From CAIZQW01 sp037133395 (GTDB lineage: Bacteria > Verrucomicrobiota > Kiritimatiellia > RFP12 > UBA1067): 16,871 bases of DNA. Positions 1-6,915 of the stretch are shown one piece after another; within the stretch, counting starts at the first letter, position 1; each line of letters starts with the position of its first letter. The stretch is taken from assembly GCA_037133395.1 (NCBI GenBank), contig JBAXOG010000106.1, forward strand, positions 1 to 16,871. Direction: 5' to 3'. Made by a program: the position numbers and the translations under genes. Under the pieces are notes generated by a model that had not been told where the DNA came from, made no database searches, and saw only the letters and a program-made list of their open reading frames with translations.

Positions 1-2
1 GT

Positions 3-707
3 ACTATTGGGAGCACGAACGGCATCACGAAAGCCGGTCCCGCCACACTGACGCTCAGCGGTGTCAATACGTTTACGGGGCCGTTGACGATCTCGACAGG
101 GCTTTTGGCGGTCGAGGGCGCTGGTCAGCTGGGAATCGGTAATTTTGCTACCAACATCGTCAACAACGCCGCGTTTGTCTACAACAGCAGTGCAGATCAG
201 ATTTTAGGAGGGCCTATATCCGGTACAGGGTCATTAACCAAAACAAACGTCAGCGCGTTGATGCTCAATGGACTTGTCTCGAACACGGTTTTAGTCGCGG
301 GAGGTTATCTGGGTGGAACCGGCATGTTGATCGGCACTGTAACGAATTTCGCTGCGATCGGTGCCGCTACCGCTTCCACTATCGGAACGTTGTCTGTCTC
401 CAATCTGGTCATGAAAGAGAACGCCTCGTGTCTTTGGAACTACAATGATACAACCAATGATGTGATACAGGTCACTGGCTCGCTCACGTTGCCCAATGTG
501 GCGACCGTGAATGTCAGCCAGGTGACCTCCGGCCAGCTTCCCAAGGAGGGTGTGCTCTTCTCTTCGGGTACGCCGTTGCTCGGCGCCTCCAATCTGAGCG
601 GCTGGGTCGTGCGAGGCGATGGGGTTCACGCCGATACACGGATGGTCATCCGCGGAAACAGAGTGATCATCTCGTCAATGGGAGGAACGCTAATCTCCTT
701 CCATTAA
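3..707 (+). CDS. Autotransporter-associated beta-strand repeat protein, C-terminal part (5' end outside window)
   Basis: The reading frame is open from base 3, so the gene starts upstream. A TTG at 84 could be taken for a start, but the repeat sequence continues in frame before it (ITKAGPATLTLSGVNTFTG), so the start is not there. That stretch is a classic PATR motif (autotransporter-associated beta-strand repeat, the K-G-x-G-x-L-x-L-S-G-x-N-x-Y/F-x-G type). A weaker copy follows (GTGSLTKTNVSALMLNG). The second half looks like the usual end of such proteins in PVC bacteria: a 'GGTGxLIGTV' strand, a 'W-x-Y-N-D-x-x-x-D-x-I-x-V-T-G' segment, then a final beta region ending GGTLISFH. There is no aromatic-ended outer-membrane beta-barrel. 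It is expected to form a secreted right-handed beta-helix; surface attachment is unknown. The gene for the 1298-residue enzyme follows after only 20 nt, suggesting co-transcription. Its C-terminal 16 residues align with those of the second repeat protein in this window. Confidence 0.85.
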   Translation, partial: TIGSTNGITKAGPATLTLSGVNTFTGPLTISTGLLAVEGAGQLGIGNFATNIVNNAAFVYNSSADQILGGPISGTGSLTKTNVSALMLNGLVSNTVLVAGGYLGGTGMLIGTVTNFAAIGAATASTIGTLSVSNLVMKENASCLWNYNDTTNDVIQVTGSLTLPNVATVNVSQVTSGQLPKEGVLFSSGTPLLGASNLSGWVVRGDGVHADTRMVIRGNRVIISSMGGTLISFH

Positions 708-727
708 ACAACCTGCGTATATACCCA

Positions 728-3700
728 ATGAAACTAATCCTCATCTCGGTGCTCTCTCTCATCACCGCCACGAACTTCGCTGCGTCAAATCCGTTTCTTC
801 ACGAAGTTTCCGCTGATGGAAAACTGGAATTCAAGCTGGAAGATAAGCTCCACCTGCAGGCGTTTGCTTGGCCTCGGACATTGTTGTCGTATGCAGTGAT
901 TTTTAAAACGCCACCGCAAGCTAATCGGCTTCACCTGCGTGATCTCGGCACTGGTCAGGATGTCGCGTTCCAATTGTCCGATGTAAAGGGTAACTTTGCG
1001 TTTGTAAATTTCTTCGCGGATCTACCATCGGGAGGCATACGACGCTTCGAATTGTCGAGCGGAGGAGCACGTGCCATGATGGCCGCTGGGGTGAGGCAAA
1101 TCGCAGAAGGCAATACCATCGTGCTGGATGCCGGGAAGTTGAAGGTGCGGTTGCCGGCGTCGCAGACCATTGCCGGCAAGGTGCCAGGACCGATTTTGCA
1201 GGTGAACCAGTTTGGCGATTCCACACTTGTGAGTCCGAAGCGCACGGTGAAATCCATTACGACAGAGATCGTCGAGACCGGACCGCTCTTCATTGCTTGT
1301 CGGATGACGTATCAATTTGACGGGGGCGGACGTTACGTCGCGATTGTGAAAGCGATTGCCGATTACGATTACGTCGAGTTCAATGAAGAGATGATTGGGC
1401 TGACGAAAGAGGACAATATCTTCGTTGAGACTGCATGGACGAATCTGCATCCAACGCACCGAATGGTGATTGGAAGCCCGTTCGGCGGAACGCAGCACGT
1501 GGACGAGCCGATGATACAGCCGTTCCGCGGTGAGGACCCTGCCTTTACCGGGCCTTCACGTATCGAAGATCCGTCCGTGGAAATGTTAGCGAGCCTGACA
1601 CCGTATTGGCCGAACGGGTGGGGCGGGAACCGGTCAGCATCATTTTGGGATGAGCAATCGGGCGACGCAGTAGGAGTGTTCATCGCCGACGCATCGAAAT
1701 GGCAGGACCATGAATATGCGATTTGGACATCGTCGGACAAGGCGAAGGTGAAATACCGGTACGCGAACAATGTGTTGTTTTGGAAATGGCCGCTGGTGAC
1801 GGGCACGCGGTTGACGGGGGTCACCGCTTACAAACATAGCCGTGCGGAACAAACTGCATTGGCGGACCAGACGCTCGACAAGGCGGGCGATGATCGATTT
1901 GACGTGGGAGATAAATTGATGGAGCTGCCACGCCGGCTGCAAATCCAGTATGGCGATATTTCGCTGAACCGCGTGAAAGACTGGATGCTCGATTACCCCG
2001 AGACAGCGAAGCGTCCGCCGACCAGCGCGATGAAGCCGGGCCGGCAAAAAACAGTGGAGGCCTACATGAAGGCGTTGCCGACTTGTGCAATGACGGATGT
2101 GGTGACCGGCATGTTTCATCCTGTCAGTTTGCGCGATATGGGGTACTGGGTTGTGCCGGATTTTCTGCGATATCGTGAGGCGATGACGCCGGAGCAGCGA
2201 GCGCAGGCGACAGCGGTGTTGTTATTCACCGCCTACGTCGCGGCAGAGGATGAATATTGCCCAATGCGGACCATGCTTGGCGGTCATCCGAATTTCATGG
2301 CGGATCTGAAATTTCCCATCGCGGCAGCCGCATTTTTATTTCCCGAGCATCCATTAGCATCGGAGTGGCGTGACCAGTATGAAAAATTTATGGAACTCTG
2401 TGGCCACTTTTACGTCCGTCCTGCTGTGCCGGCGTGGGAGGCACTCGGAGGGCGTTTCACCGAGAGCATCGCGACGTACAATTGGGCGTTCATGGGGCCG
2501 ACAAGTGATGCAAACTACCTCGGCCATGTCACCGGTGCGCGGAACTTTTACGCGACGCCACAACTCGCAGACATGGGCGCTTATCTCGTCGGTATCTTAA
2601 CCGCTCCGCAAGTGACGAATAACCACACGGTCGTCAGCGGCGCGCCGCCGACGTGGAAAAATGGCTATAAACGGTTGCACCCGCCACAGGGCGCGCACTC
2701 CAGCAAACGCGGCGCAGGTGGCCCGATGTACACCATCGGCGAACAATTGCGCCAGTACCGGCCGCTCACGGCTGAGCATCTGATGTGGGGTGCATTCCCT
2801 GCCGCAGGCAAAGGGTTTGAGGATCGCAACGGCACCGAACTCGGCCCTATCAACCGTGGAACCAATCCACATCTCACGAGCACGAAGTACACGGGCTACG
2901 GCATCGTCCTCCGCGCAGGCGTGGACACGCCGGAAGAGATATCCGTTTTTCTTCAGCAAGTGGACAAAGGGCCAAACTACCGGTGGGGTTACGCCAACCA
3001 GAATGGCAGCGGCGACATCTATTATTACGCTGGGGGCAAGAGTTACAGTGGCCACGAACGCGAAGAGGCCGGTGATGGTCACGTGGACGACGCGATGTTT
3101 AGCAGCAACACTGGCGTATATAAGGACTGGCATTTCTGGTGCATTGGCATGAACGAGCTTACCCGGCCTTTTTACAATCTCGGTGTGGCGCAGTTTGCCG
3201 AAATCGTCCCTCAAACAGGACCCGGTGCTTATGCGTGGCCTGAATACCAAAGCCGCAGTGTCATGCTTGTGGGGACGGATTATATTGTCACCTATGACCG
3301 CATTCTCGATGGGTGCGGTACACGGTTCGCCTGGAATATCTGTCGCGACGACGAAATGCCTTTCATTCAGCACATCAAAGGTGGTGGCGACCCAGTCAAT
3401 CTTGTTCTACCGAAAGACGGCTTTGTGCGCGGCAGTCTCTCCACGATGATTAAAGGCGGCGGCAGCCACATGGCACTTGTCACCCACAAGTCCGATGTCA
3501 AAATCATCCCGAACAAACGCGTTAAAGGTGTTCCACCGCTGCCCTACGTTCGCATTGCTACATCCGATAGCGAAGATTTCATCTTTCAAGACGACAGCGA
3601 CATCCACTATGCTAACAGTAAAATAGCGTTTACTGGCCGTGCCGGCGTGATTCGTCAGCGCAAAAACGGCCAGACCGAGCTGTCCTTGTTCCATGGCACG

Positions 3701-4624
3701 CACATTGGCGCAAAGGACGTGACACTCACCGTGGATAATCCCGACCTCGGCATCAGCGCCACATTCACGAAGCCGACTGAACTCGCCGGCACGTTTTTCA
3801 GTCGCACCGGCGGCCTGCTCGTCTTGAAAACACCTGGCACGGGCACGTTTTTTGTGGACGGCGCACCGAGTTCCTTCAAACTGCCGCCCGGCGAACACCG
3901 TTGGGAATTTACAAGTCGGTTGCCAGAACCGATGCCGCCTATGATGTTACGTACCGAGAACCGGGCTGGCGGCGCGACTATCTTCTTCACACAAGGTTCA
4001 GGCGCAGATAAGTACCGGTTGGAACTCAGCGCCGACAATGGAACGACTTGGAACCCAATCGGCGAAACCACGTGCCATTCATTCGAGTTAAAGGGGCTGG
4101 ACAACGAGACCAAAATACACGTCCGCGTTTTTGCGATGAACAGCGAACGCCAAAGCAAACCCGCCAACGAGTACCCGCTCTACGTCACAGCCAAACCGCC
4201 CTTGCCACCCGACGGGCTCAAGACAGTGCTTGGCACGAATGAAGTGAAGCTGACGTGGGGCGAAGTCCTTGGCGTGATTGAGTACCGTCTTTATTGCCGT
4301 GAGCGAGGTCAAACGAAATTCATTGAAATCTTTCGGGGGCGCGCCAATCAATTCACTGACCACCGTGCGAACCTCATGCCAGCCTTCTCCTCGCCGGGGC
4401 AAGCCGCAAATCTGAGTCGCCCATCAGCTCCTGTTTACGAATACGCAGTCACAGCCGTGACTGGTAACGGCGAGAGTATAAAGTCATTGCTTGCCGACAC
4501 GGATCCGACAAGCTGGCGCAACTGGAATCCGACCGCCGACCTCCGGTATAAACGCCAATCTGCCTTCTGGCAGCCACCCTATGTCCATCTCGAAGACGTA
4601 CCGCCGCCCTATTATCCGCAGTAA
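728..4624 (+). CDS. Large secreted putative polysaccharide lyase/hydrolase with two C-terminal Fn3-like domains
   Basis: A 1298-residue protein starting with a signal peptide (MKLILISVLSLITATNFAA, cleavage near residue 19-20). Residues about 20-330 are beta-rich, with a segment (tGqDVAFQLSD...NFFADLPSGG) resembling the beta domains that precede catalytic toroids in exo-lyase-like proteins. Residues about 400-640 are helical (around GGHPNFMADLKFPIAAAAFLFPEHP and WEALGGRFTESIATYNWAF), consistent with an (alpha/alpha) toroid. Residues about 640-1060 are a second beta-rich block; around residue 757 the stretch NQNGSGDIYYYAGGKSYSGH recalls the central beta-sandwich of heparinase II/III-like lyases. 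Two Fn3-like domains follow at about 1066-1155 and 1157-1260, then a Pro/Tyr-rich end. The architecture suggests an extracellular or periplasmic polysaccharide-cleaving enzyme; I cannot assign a CAZy family or name catalytic residues. There is no clear ribosome-binding site, but the ATG gives an intact signal peptide and lies 20 nt after the repeat-protein gene, suggesting translation within one operon. Confidence 0.75.
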   Translation: MKLILISVLSLITATNFAASNPFLHEVSADGKLEFKLEDKLHLQAFAWPRTLLSYAVIFKTPPQANRLHLRDLGTGQDVAFQLSDVKGNFAFVNFFADLPSGGIRRFELSSGGARAMMAAGVRQIAEGNTIVLDAGKLKVRLPASQTIAGKVPGPILQVNQFGDSTLVSPKRTVKSITTEIVETGPLFIACRMTYQFDGGGRYVAIVKAIADYDYVEFNEEMIGLTKEDNIFVETAWTNLHPTHRMVIGSPFGGTQHVDEPMIQPFRGEDPAFTGPSRIEDPSVEMLASLTPYWPNGWGGNRSASFWDEQSGDAVGVFIADASKWQDHEYAIWTSSDKAKVKYRYANNVLFWKWPLVTGTRLTGVTAYKHSRAEQTALADQTLDKAGDDRFDVGDKLMELPRRLQIQYGDISLNRVKDWMLDYPETAKRPPTSAMKPGRQKTVEAYMKALPTCAMTDVVTGMFHPVSLRDMGYWVVPDFLRYREAMTPEQRAQATAVLLFTAYVAAEDEYCPMRTMLGGHPNFMADLKFPIAAAAFLFPEHPLASEWRDQYEKFMELCGHFYVRPAVPAWEALGGRFTESIATYNWAFMGPTSDANYLGHVTGARNFYATPQLADMGAYLVGILTAPQVTNNHTVVSGAPPTWKNGYKRLHPPQGAHSSKRGAGGPMYTIGEQLRQYRPLTAEHLMWGAFPAAGKGFEDRNGTELGPINRGTNPHLTSTKYTGYGIVLRAGVDTPEEISVFLQQVDKGPNYRWGYANQNGSGDIYYYAGGKSYSGHEREEAGDGHVDDAMFSSNTGVYKDWHFWCIGMNELTRPFYNLGVAQFAEIVPQTGPGAYAWPEYQSRSVMLVGTDYIVTYDRILDGCGTRFAWNICRDDEMPFIQHIKGGGDPVNLVLPKDGFVRGSLSTMIKGGGSHMALVTHKSDVKIIPNKRVKGVPPLPYVRIATSDSEDFIFQDDSDIHYANSKIAFTGRAGVIRQRKNGQTELSLFHGTHIGAKDVTLTVDNPDLGISATFTKPTELAGTFFSRTGGLLVLKTPGTGTFFVDGAPSSFKLPPGEHRWEFTSRLPEPMPPMMLRTENRAGGATIFFTQGSGADKYRLELSADNGTTWNPIGETTCHSFELKGLDNETKIHVRVFAMNSERQSKPANEYPLYVTAKPPLPPDGLKTVLGTNEVKLTWGEVLGVIEYRLYCRERGQTKFIEIFRGRANQFTDHRANLMPAFSSPGQAANLSRPSAPVYEYAVTAVTGNGESIKSLLADTDPTSWRNWNPTADLRYKRQSAFWQPPYVHLEDVPPPYYPQ

Positions 4625-4652
4625 CCGTTTTGAAATTGAATCACACGTGTCA

Positions 4653-4747
4653 CTGGGCGTATAGGCGTCCTGTACCAAAAGACGGATGCTTATGCTGGTC
4701 CGGCAACTGCCGCACCTGTGAACAGGCGGGGACGCCTATTCGCCCAG
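4653..4747. repeat. Long imperfect inverted repeat (18-bp arms) with nested small hairpins
   Basis: The left arm 4653-4670 (CTGGGCGTATAGGCGTCC) and right arm 4730-4747 (GGACGCCTATTCGCCCAG) pair at 17 of 18 positions. Pairing can continue inward after a bulge (CTGT at 4670-4673 with ACAG at 4722-4725). The interior holds two further small hairpins, CGGCA-ac-TGCCG (4701-4712) and CCTGT-ga-ACAGG (4715-4726); the second competes with the inward extension. It begins 29 nt after the stop of the 1298-residue enzyme. There is no T-run after the outer stem, so it is not a standard intrinsic terminator. Candidates are a REP/BIME-like or MITE-like palindromic element, or a structured RNA at the 3' end of module A. 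Confidence 0.65.
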
Positions 4748-4821
4748 CAAGTCATCCAACACAGCCATTTTATCATTCAAACATTCCACTGCAGTTGCAA
4801 ATAAATCAGAACTACGACCTG

Positions 4822-4841
4822 TGTCACTTATTTAAGTGACA
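4822..4841. promoter_or_regulatory. Perfect 9-bp palindrome, possible operator
   Basis: TGTCACTTA and TAAGTGACA are exact reverse complements separated by TT. The site lies 75 nt upstream of the second repeat-protein start and just touches a possible -35 hexamer at 4841-4846, a usual place for a dimeric regulator site. No T-run follows, so a terminator is less likely. Identity of any binding protein is unknown. Confidence 0.4.
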
Positions 4842-4870
4842 TGACGACACATGCAAAAATGTGATATTTT
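4841..4870 (+). promoter_or_regulatory. Possible promoter for the second repeat-protein gene
   Basis: ATGACG (4841-4846, 4/6 to TTGACA), an 18-nt spacer, then TATTTT (4865-4870, 4/6 to TATAAT). The -10 element overlaps a small palindrome ATTTTAAAAT (4866-4875). A ribosome-binding site GAGAGG (4902-4907) precedes the ATG at 4917. Weak matches in an AT-rich stretch, so only suggestive. Confidence 0.3.
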
Positions 4871-4916
4871 AAAATGGTAAGGATATAGCAACAGGTATTA
4901 TGAGAGGATTTATCAG

Positions 4917-6845
4917 ATGAAAATAAAGAAACGGGTTGCGATGCTGGCAGTCATTGTGACGATGTCGTTGATGTTTCCAGGCGTAGCGCAAGCTGCTGAC
5001 ATGTATGGTCTGATCGCGGGAACCACCACGAATTGGAACACAACCGCCTCAAACTGGAGTACAACCTTCGGAGGGTCGTACAATACGACATGGGTACAGG
5101 GCAGCGGTGCTATCCTGACCAATGGCACCACCGGTGCCATTGGTGCTTTCACCGTTGGTGCTCCCATCACCCTCACAAAACTCATCTTGGGTAGCGGAAT
5201 AGGTTCAGTCAATATCAGTCAAAGCGGTGGTGGATCGTTGACATTCAGCGGTGCACTCAGTTACCTGATTGATAATTCACAGGCAAATGCGGGTAATCCA
5301 CTGTTTTACGTTCCCATCTACGCGGATACGGGACTGCTTCATTTTAGACAGAAAGGATGGACTGTATTACAAGTATCTAATAACTTCGCAGGCGCTGTTC
5401 ATATTGATTCGGGAAGATTATCAATCGAAAATGCGAATGCGCTGACAGGCACTTCCGGTGTCATTGTCTCAAACAATGCGGTCTTAGGTATTAATGTCAA
5501 CGTAAGCAATGTGAGTGTTACATTGAATGGCACAGGTACCGGAAACTCGGGCGGCTCGGCATTGGAAGGAGGAAACAGCTCGGGCGGACTTTGGGCTGGC
5601 AATGTCGTCCTGAACACAGACAGTTCGATCGGCGATCGCGGTGGCACTTCCGCCGATCCGTTCGTGGTCAGTGGTACCATATCCGAAAACGGTGGACCAA
5701 GATCGTTAATCATCAACAGTGCGGGCAATGATACTGCCGGCGCTTATGGATCAGGATATGTCAAGTTGAGCGGTACCAACACTTATAGCGGCAGCACGAC
5801 CGTACGTTCAGGCACATTGTTGCTCGGCACCAACGCGCCAAGCGGCGCAGTTGGGGCACTGGGAAACGCCACTTCGGATGTGGTGATGGGCGACGTTCCG
5901 ATTGTCACACAATATAAAACTATCGTACTGCTGACCGACGGCACGTTCACCGTGGACCGTAACATTACGGTGGCCAACTATGGAACAACGACTACCATCG
6001 GCGGCAACCAATCGTCAGGGACTTCGACCTTTACCGGAACCAACACACTGAATAAAGCCGTGACCCTCCAGGCCAAGGCTAACAGCGAGGTGGACTTCAC
6101 CACGGGCAAGATCACTGGCGTGGGAGGCGTGACGACTACCGGCGGCGGCACCATTCTGTTGTCGGGTCCTAACGACTATAGCGGCGGTACCGTGGCGACC
6201 AATATCACCCTCCTCACGGACAACGCCAGCGCACTCGGCAGCGGCATCGTGAACCTGCTGGCCAAAAGCACATTGAAGTTACAGCAAGCATTGACAATCA
6301 GCAGCAATCTGTTGGGCACAGCAGGCGCGTATGTGAACCTGAATGGAAACACACTGACAATCAATCAGGGCGGTGCCAGTAGCTTTGCGGGCGCGATTAC
6401 CAACAGCGGCGGGTTGGTCAAGGGTGGTGCTGGGCAACTGACACTCTCTGGCACCAATTCTTATTCCGGCACCACGGTGATCCAGGCCGGCACACTGCGG
6501 CTAGGTACTAACAACGCAATCCCGCGCGCCAGCGCGCTGATGCTGACAGAAGGCAGTACACTCGATATGAACGGCTTTTTGTCGACAGCCCAGTCGCTTG
6601 CGGGCTCCGGACGACTCATGATATCTACGAACAGTACGCTGGCGTTGACAGGTGCGTTGACGGCCAACCTCGAGGTCGTGTTTGATCCGTCTGGTTTTGA
6701 TCCATATAAAAAGTATGATATTGTGACCTGTACGGGTACGCCATCAGGAACCTATACCTGCTCAACGAAGCCATGGATCCTCATTGCCTCGGACGGGAAA
6801 CTGACCTTGTGCCAGATTCGCGGTACGATGGTACGCTTCATGTGA
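4917..6845 (+). CDS. Secreted autotransporter-associated beta-strand repeat protein, complete
   Basis: A 642-residue protein with a clear signal peptide (positive MKIKKR, hydrophobic core, cleavage after GVAQA or the next Ala, residues 26-27). The rest is rich in Gly, Ser, Thr and Asn, as expected of a beta-helix. It starts with Trp-containing 'NW' turns (NWNTTASNWS) typical of these proteins. Clear PATR copies are at about residues 280-305 (YVKLSGTNTYSGSTTVRSG), 410-430 (GTILLSGPNDYSGGT) and 505-530 (QLTLSGTNSYSGTTVIQAG), with a degenerate copy near 140-170. The C-terminus (from about residue 585) is a short beta module ending DGKLTLCQIRGTMVRFM. There is no room for a 250-300-residue translocator barrel and no evident PEP-CTERM tail, so export and anchoring are unexplained. 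The start is supported by GAGAGG 9 nt upstream of the ATG. The GH95-like gene follows after 70 nt, repeating the pairing seen at the left edge of the window. Confidence 0.88.
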   Translation: MKIKKRVAMLAVIVTMSLMFPGVAQAADMYGLIAGTTTNWNTTASNWSTTFGGSYNTTWVQGSGAILTNGTTGAIGAFTVGAPITLTKLILGSGIGSVNISQSGGGSLTFSGALSYLIDNSQANAGNPLFYVPIYADTGLLHFRQKGWTVLQVSNNFAGAVHIDSGRLSIENANALTGTSGVIVSNNAVLGINVNVSNVSVTLNGTGTGNSGGSALEGGNSSGGLWAGNVVLNTDSSIGDRGGTSADPFVVSGTISENGGPRSLIINSAGNDTAGAYGSGYVKLSGTNTYSGSTTVRSGTLLLGTNAPSGAVGALGNATSDVVMGDVPIVTQYKTIVLLTDGTFTVDRNITVANYGTTTTIGGNQSSGTSTFTGTNTLNKAVTLQAKANSEVDFTTGKITGVGGVTTTGGGTILLSGPNDYSGGTVATNITLLTDNASALGSGIVNLLAKSTLKLQQALTISSNLLGTAGAYVNLNGNTLTINQGGASSFAGAITNSGGLVKGGAGQLTLSGTNSYSGTTVIQAGTLRLGTNNAIPRASALMLTEGSTLDMNGFLSTAQSLAGSGRLMISTNSTLALTGALTANLEVVFDPSGFDPYKKYDIVTCTGTPSGTYTCSTKPWILIASDGKLTLCQIRGTMVRFM

Positions 6846-6869
6846 CGAGACGGGGAACGGTTATATAAT
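6842..6869 (+). promoter_or_regulatory. Possible internal promoter before the GH95-like gene
   Basis: A perfect TATAAT at 6864-6869 lies 16 nt after GTGACG (6842-6847, 4/6 to TTGACA), which overlaps the stop of the repeat-protein gene. This could give the glycoside hydrolase its own transcript within the module. No strong ribosome-binding site follows. AT-rich spacers give such matches by chance. Confidence 0.3.
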
Positions 6870-6915
6870 TTTGATAATGAATCCTGCAGACGGGTGAACA
6901 AAACGAAACCCAACC

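Noticed and set aside
84..707. TTG at 84 as the true start of the first repeat protein
   Set aside because: Typical PATR repeat sequence continues in frame upstream to base 3, so the gene begins before the window.
2597..3373. Long minus-strand ORF (258 codons) inside the 1298-residue enzyme gene
   Set aside because: It is a shadow of a conserved, signal-peptide-bearing gene on the other strand; composition is Arg/Val/Ala-rich with no family motif.
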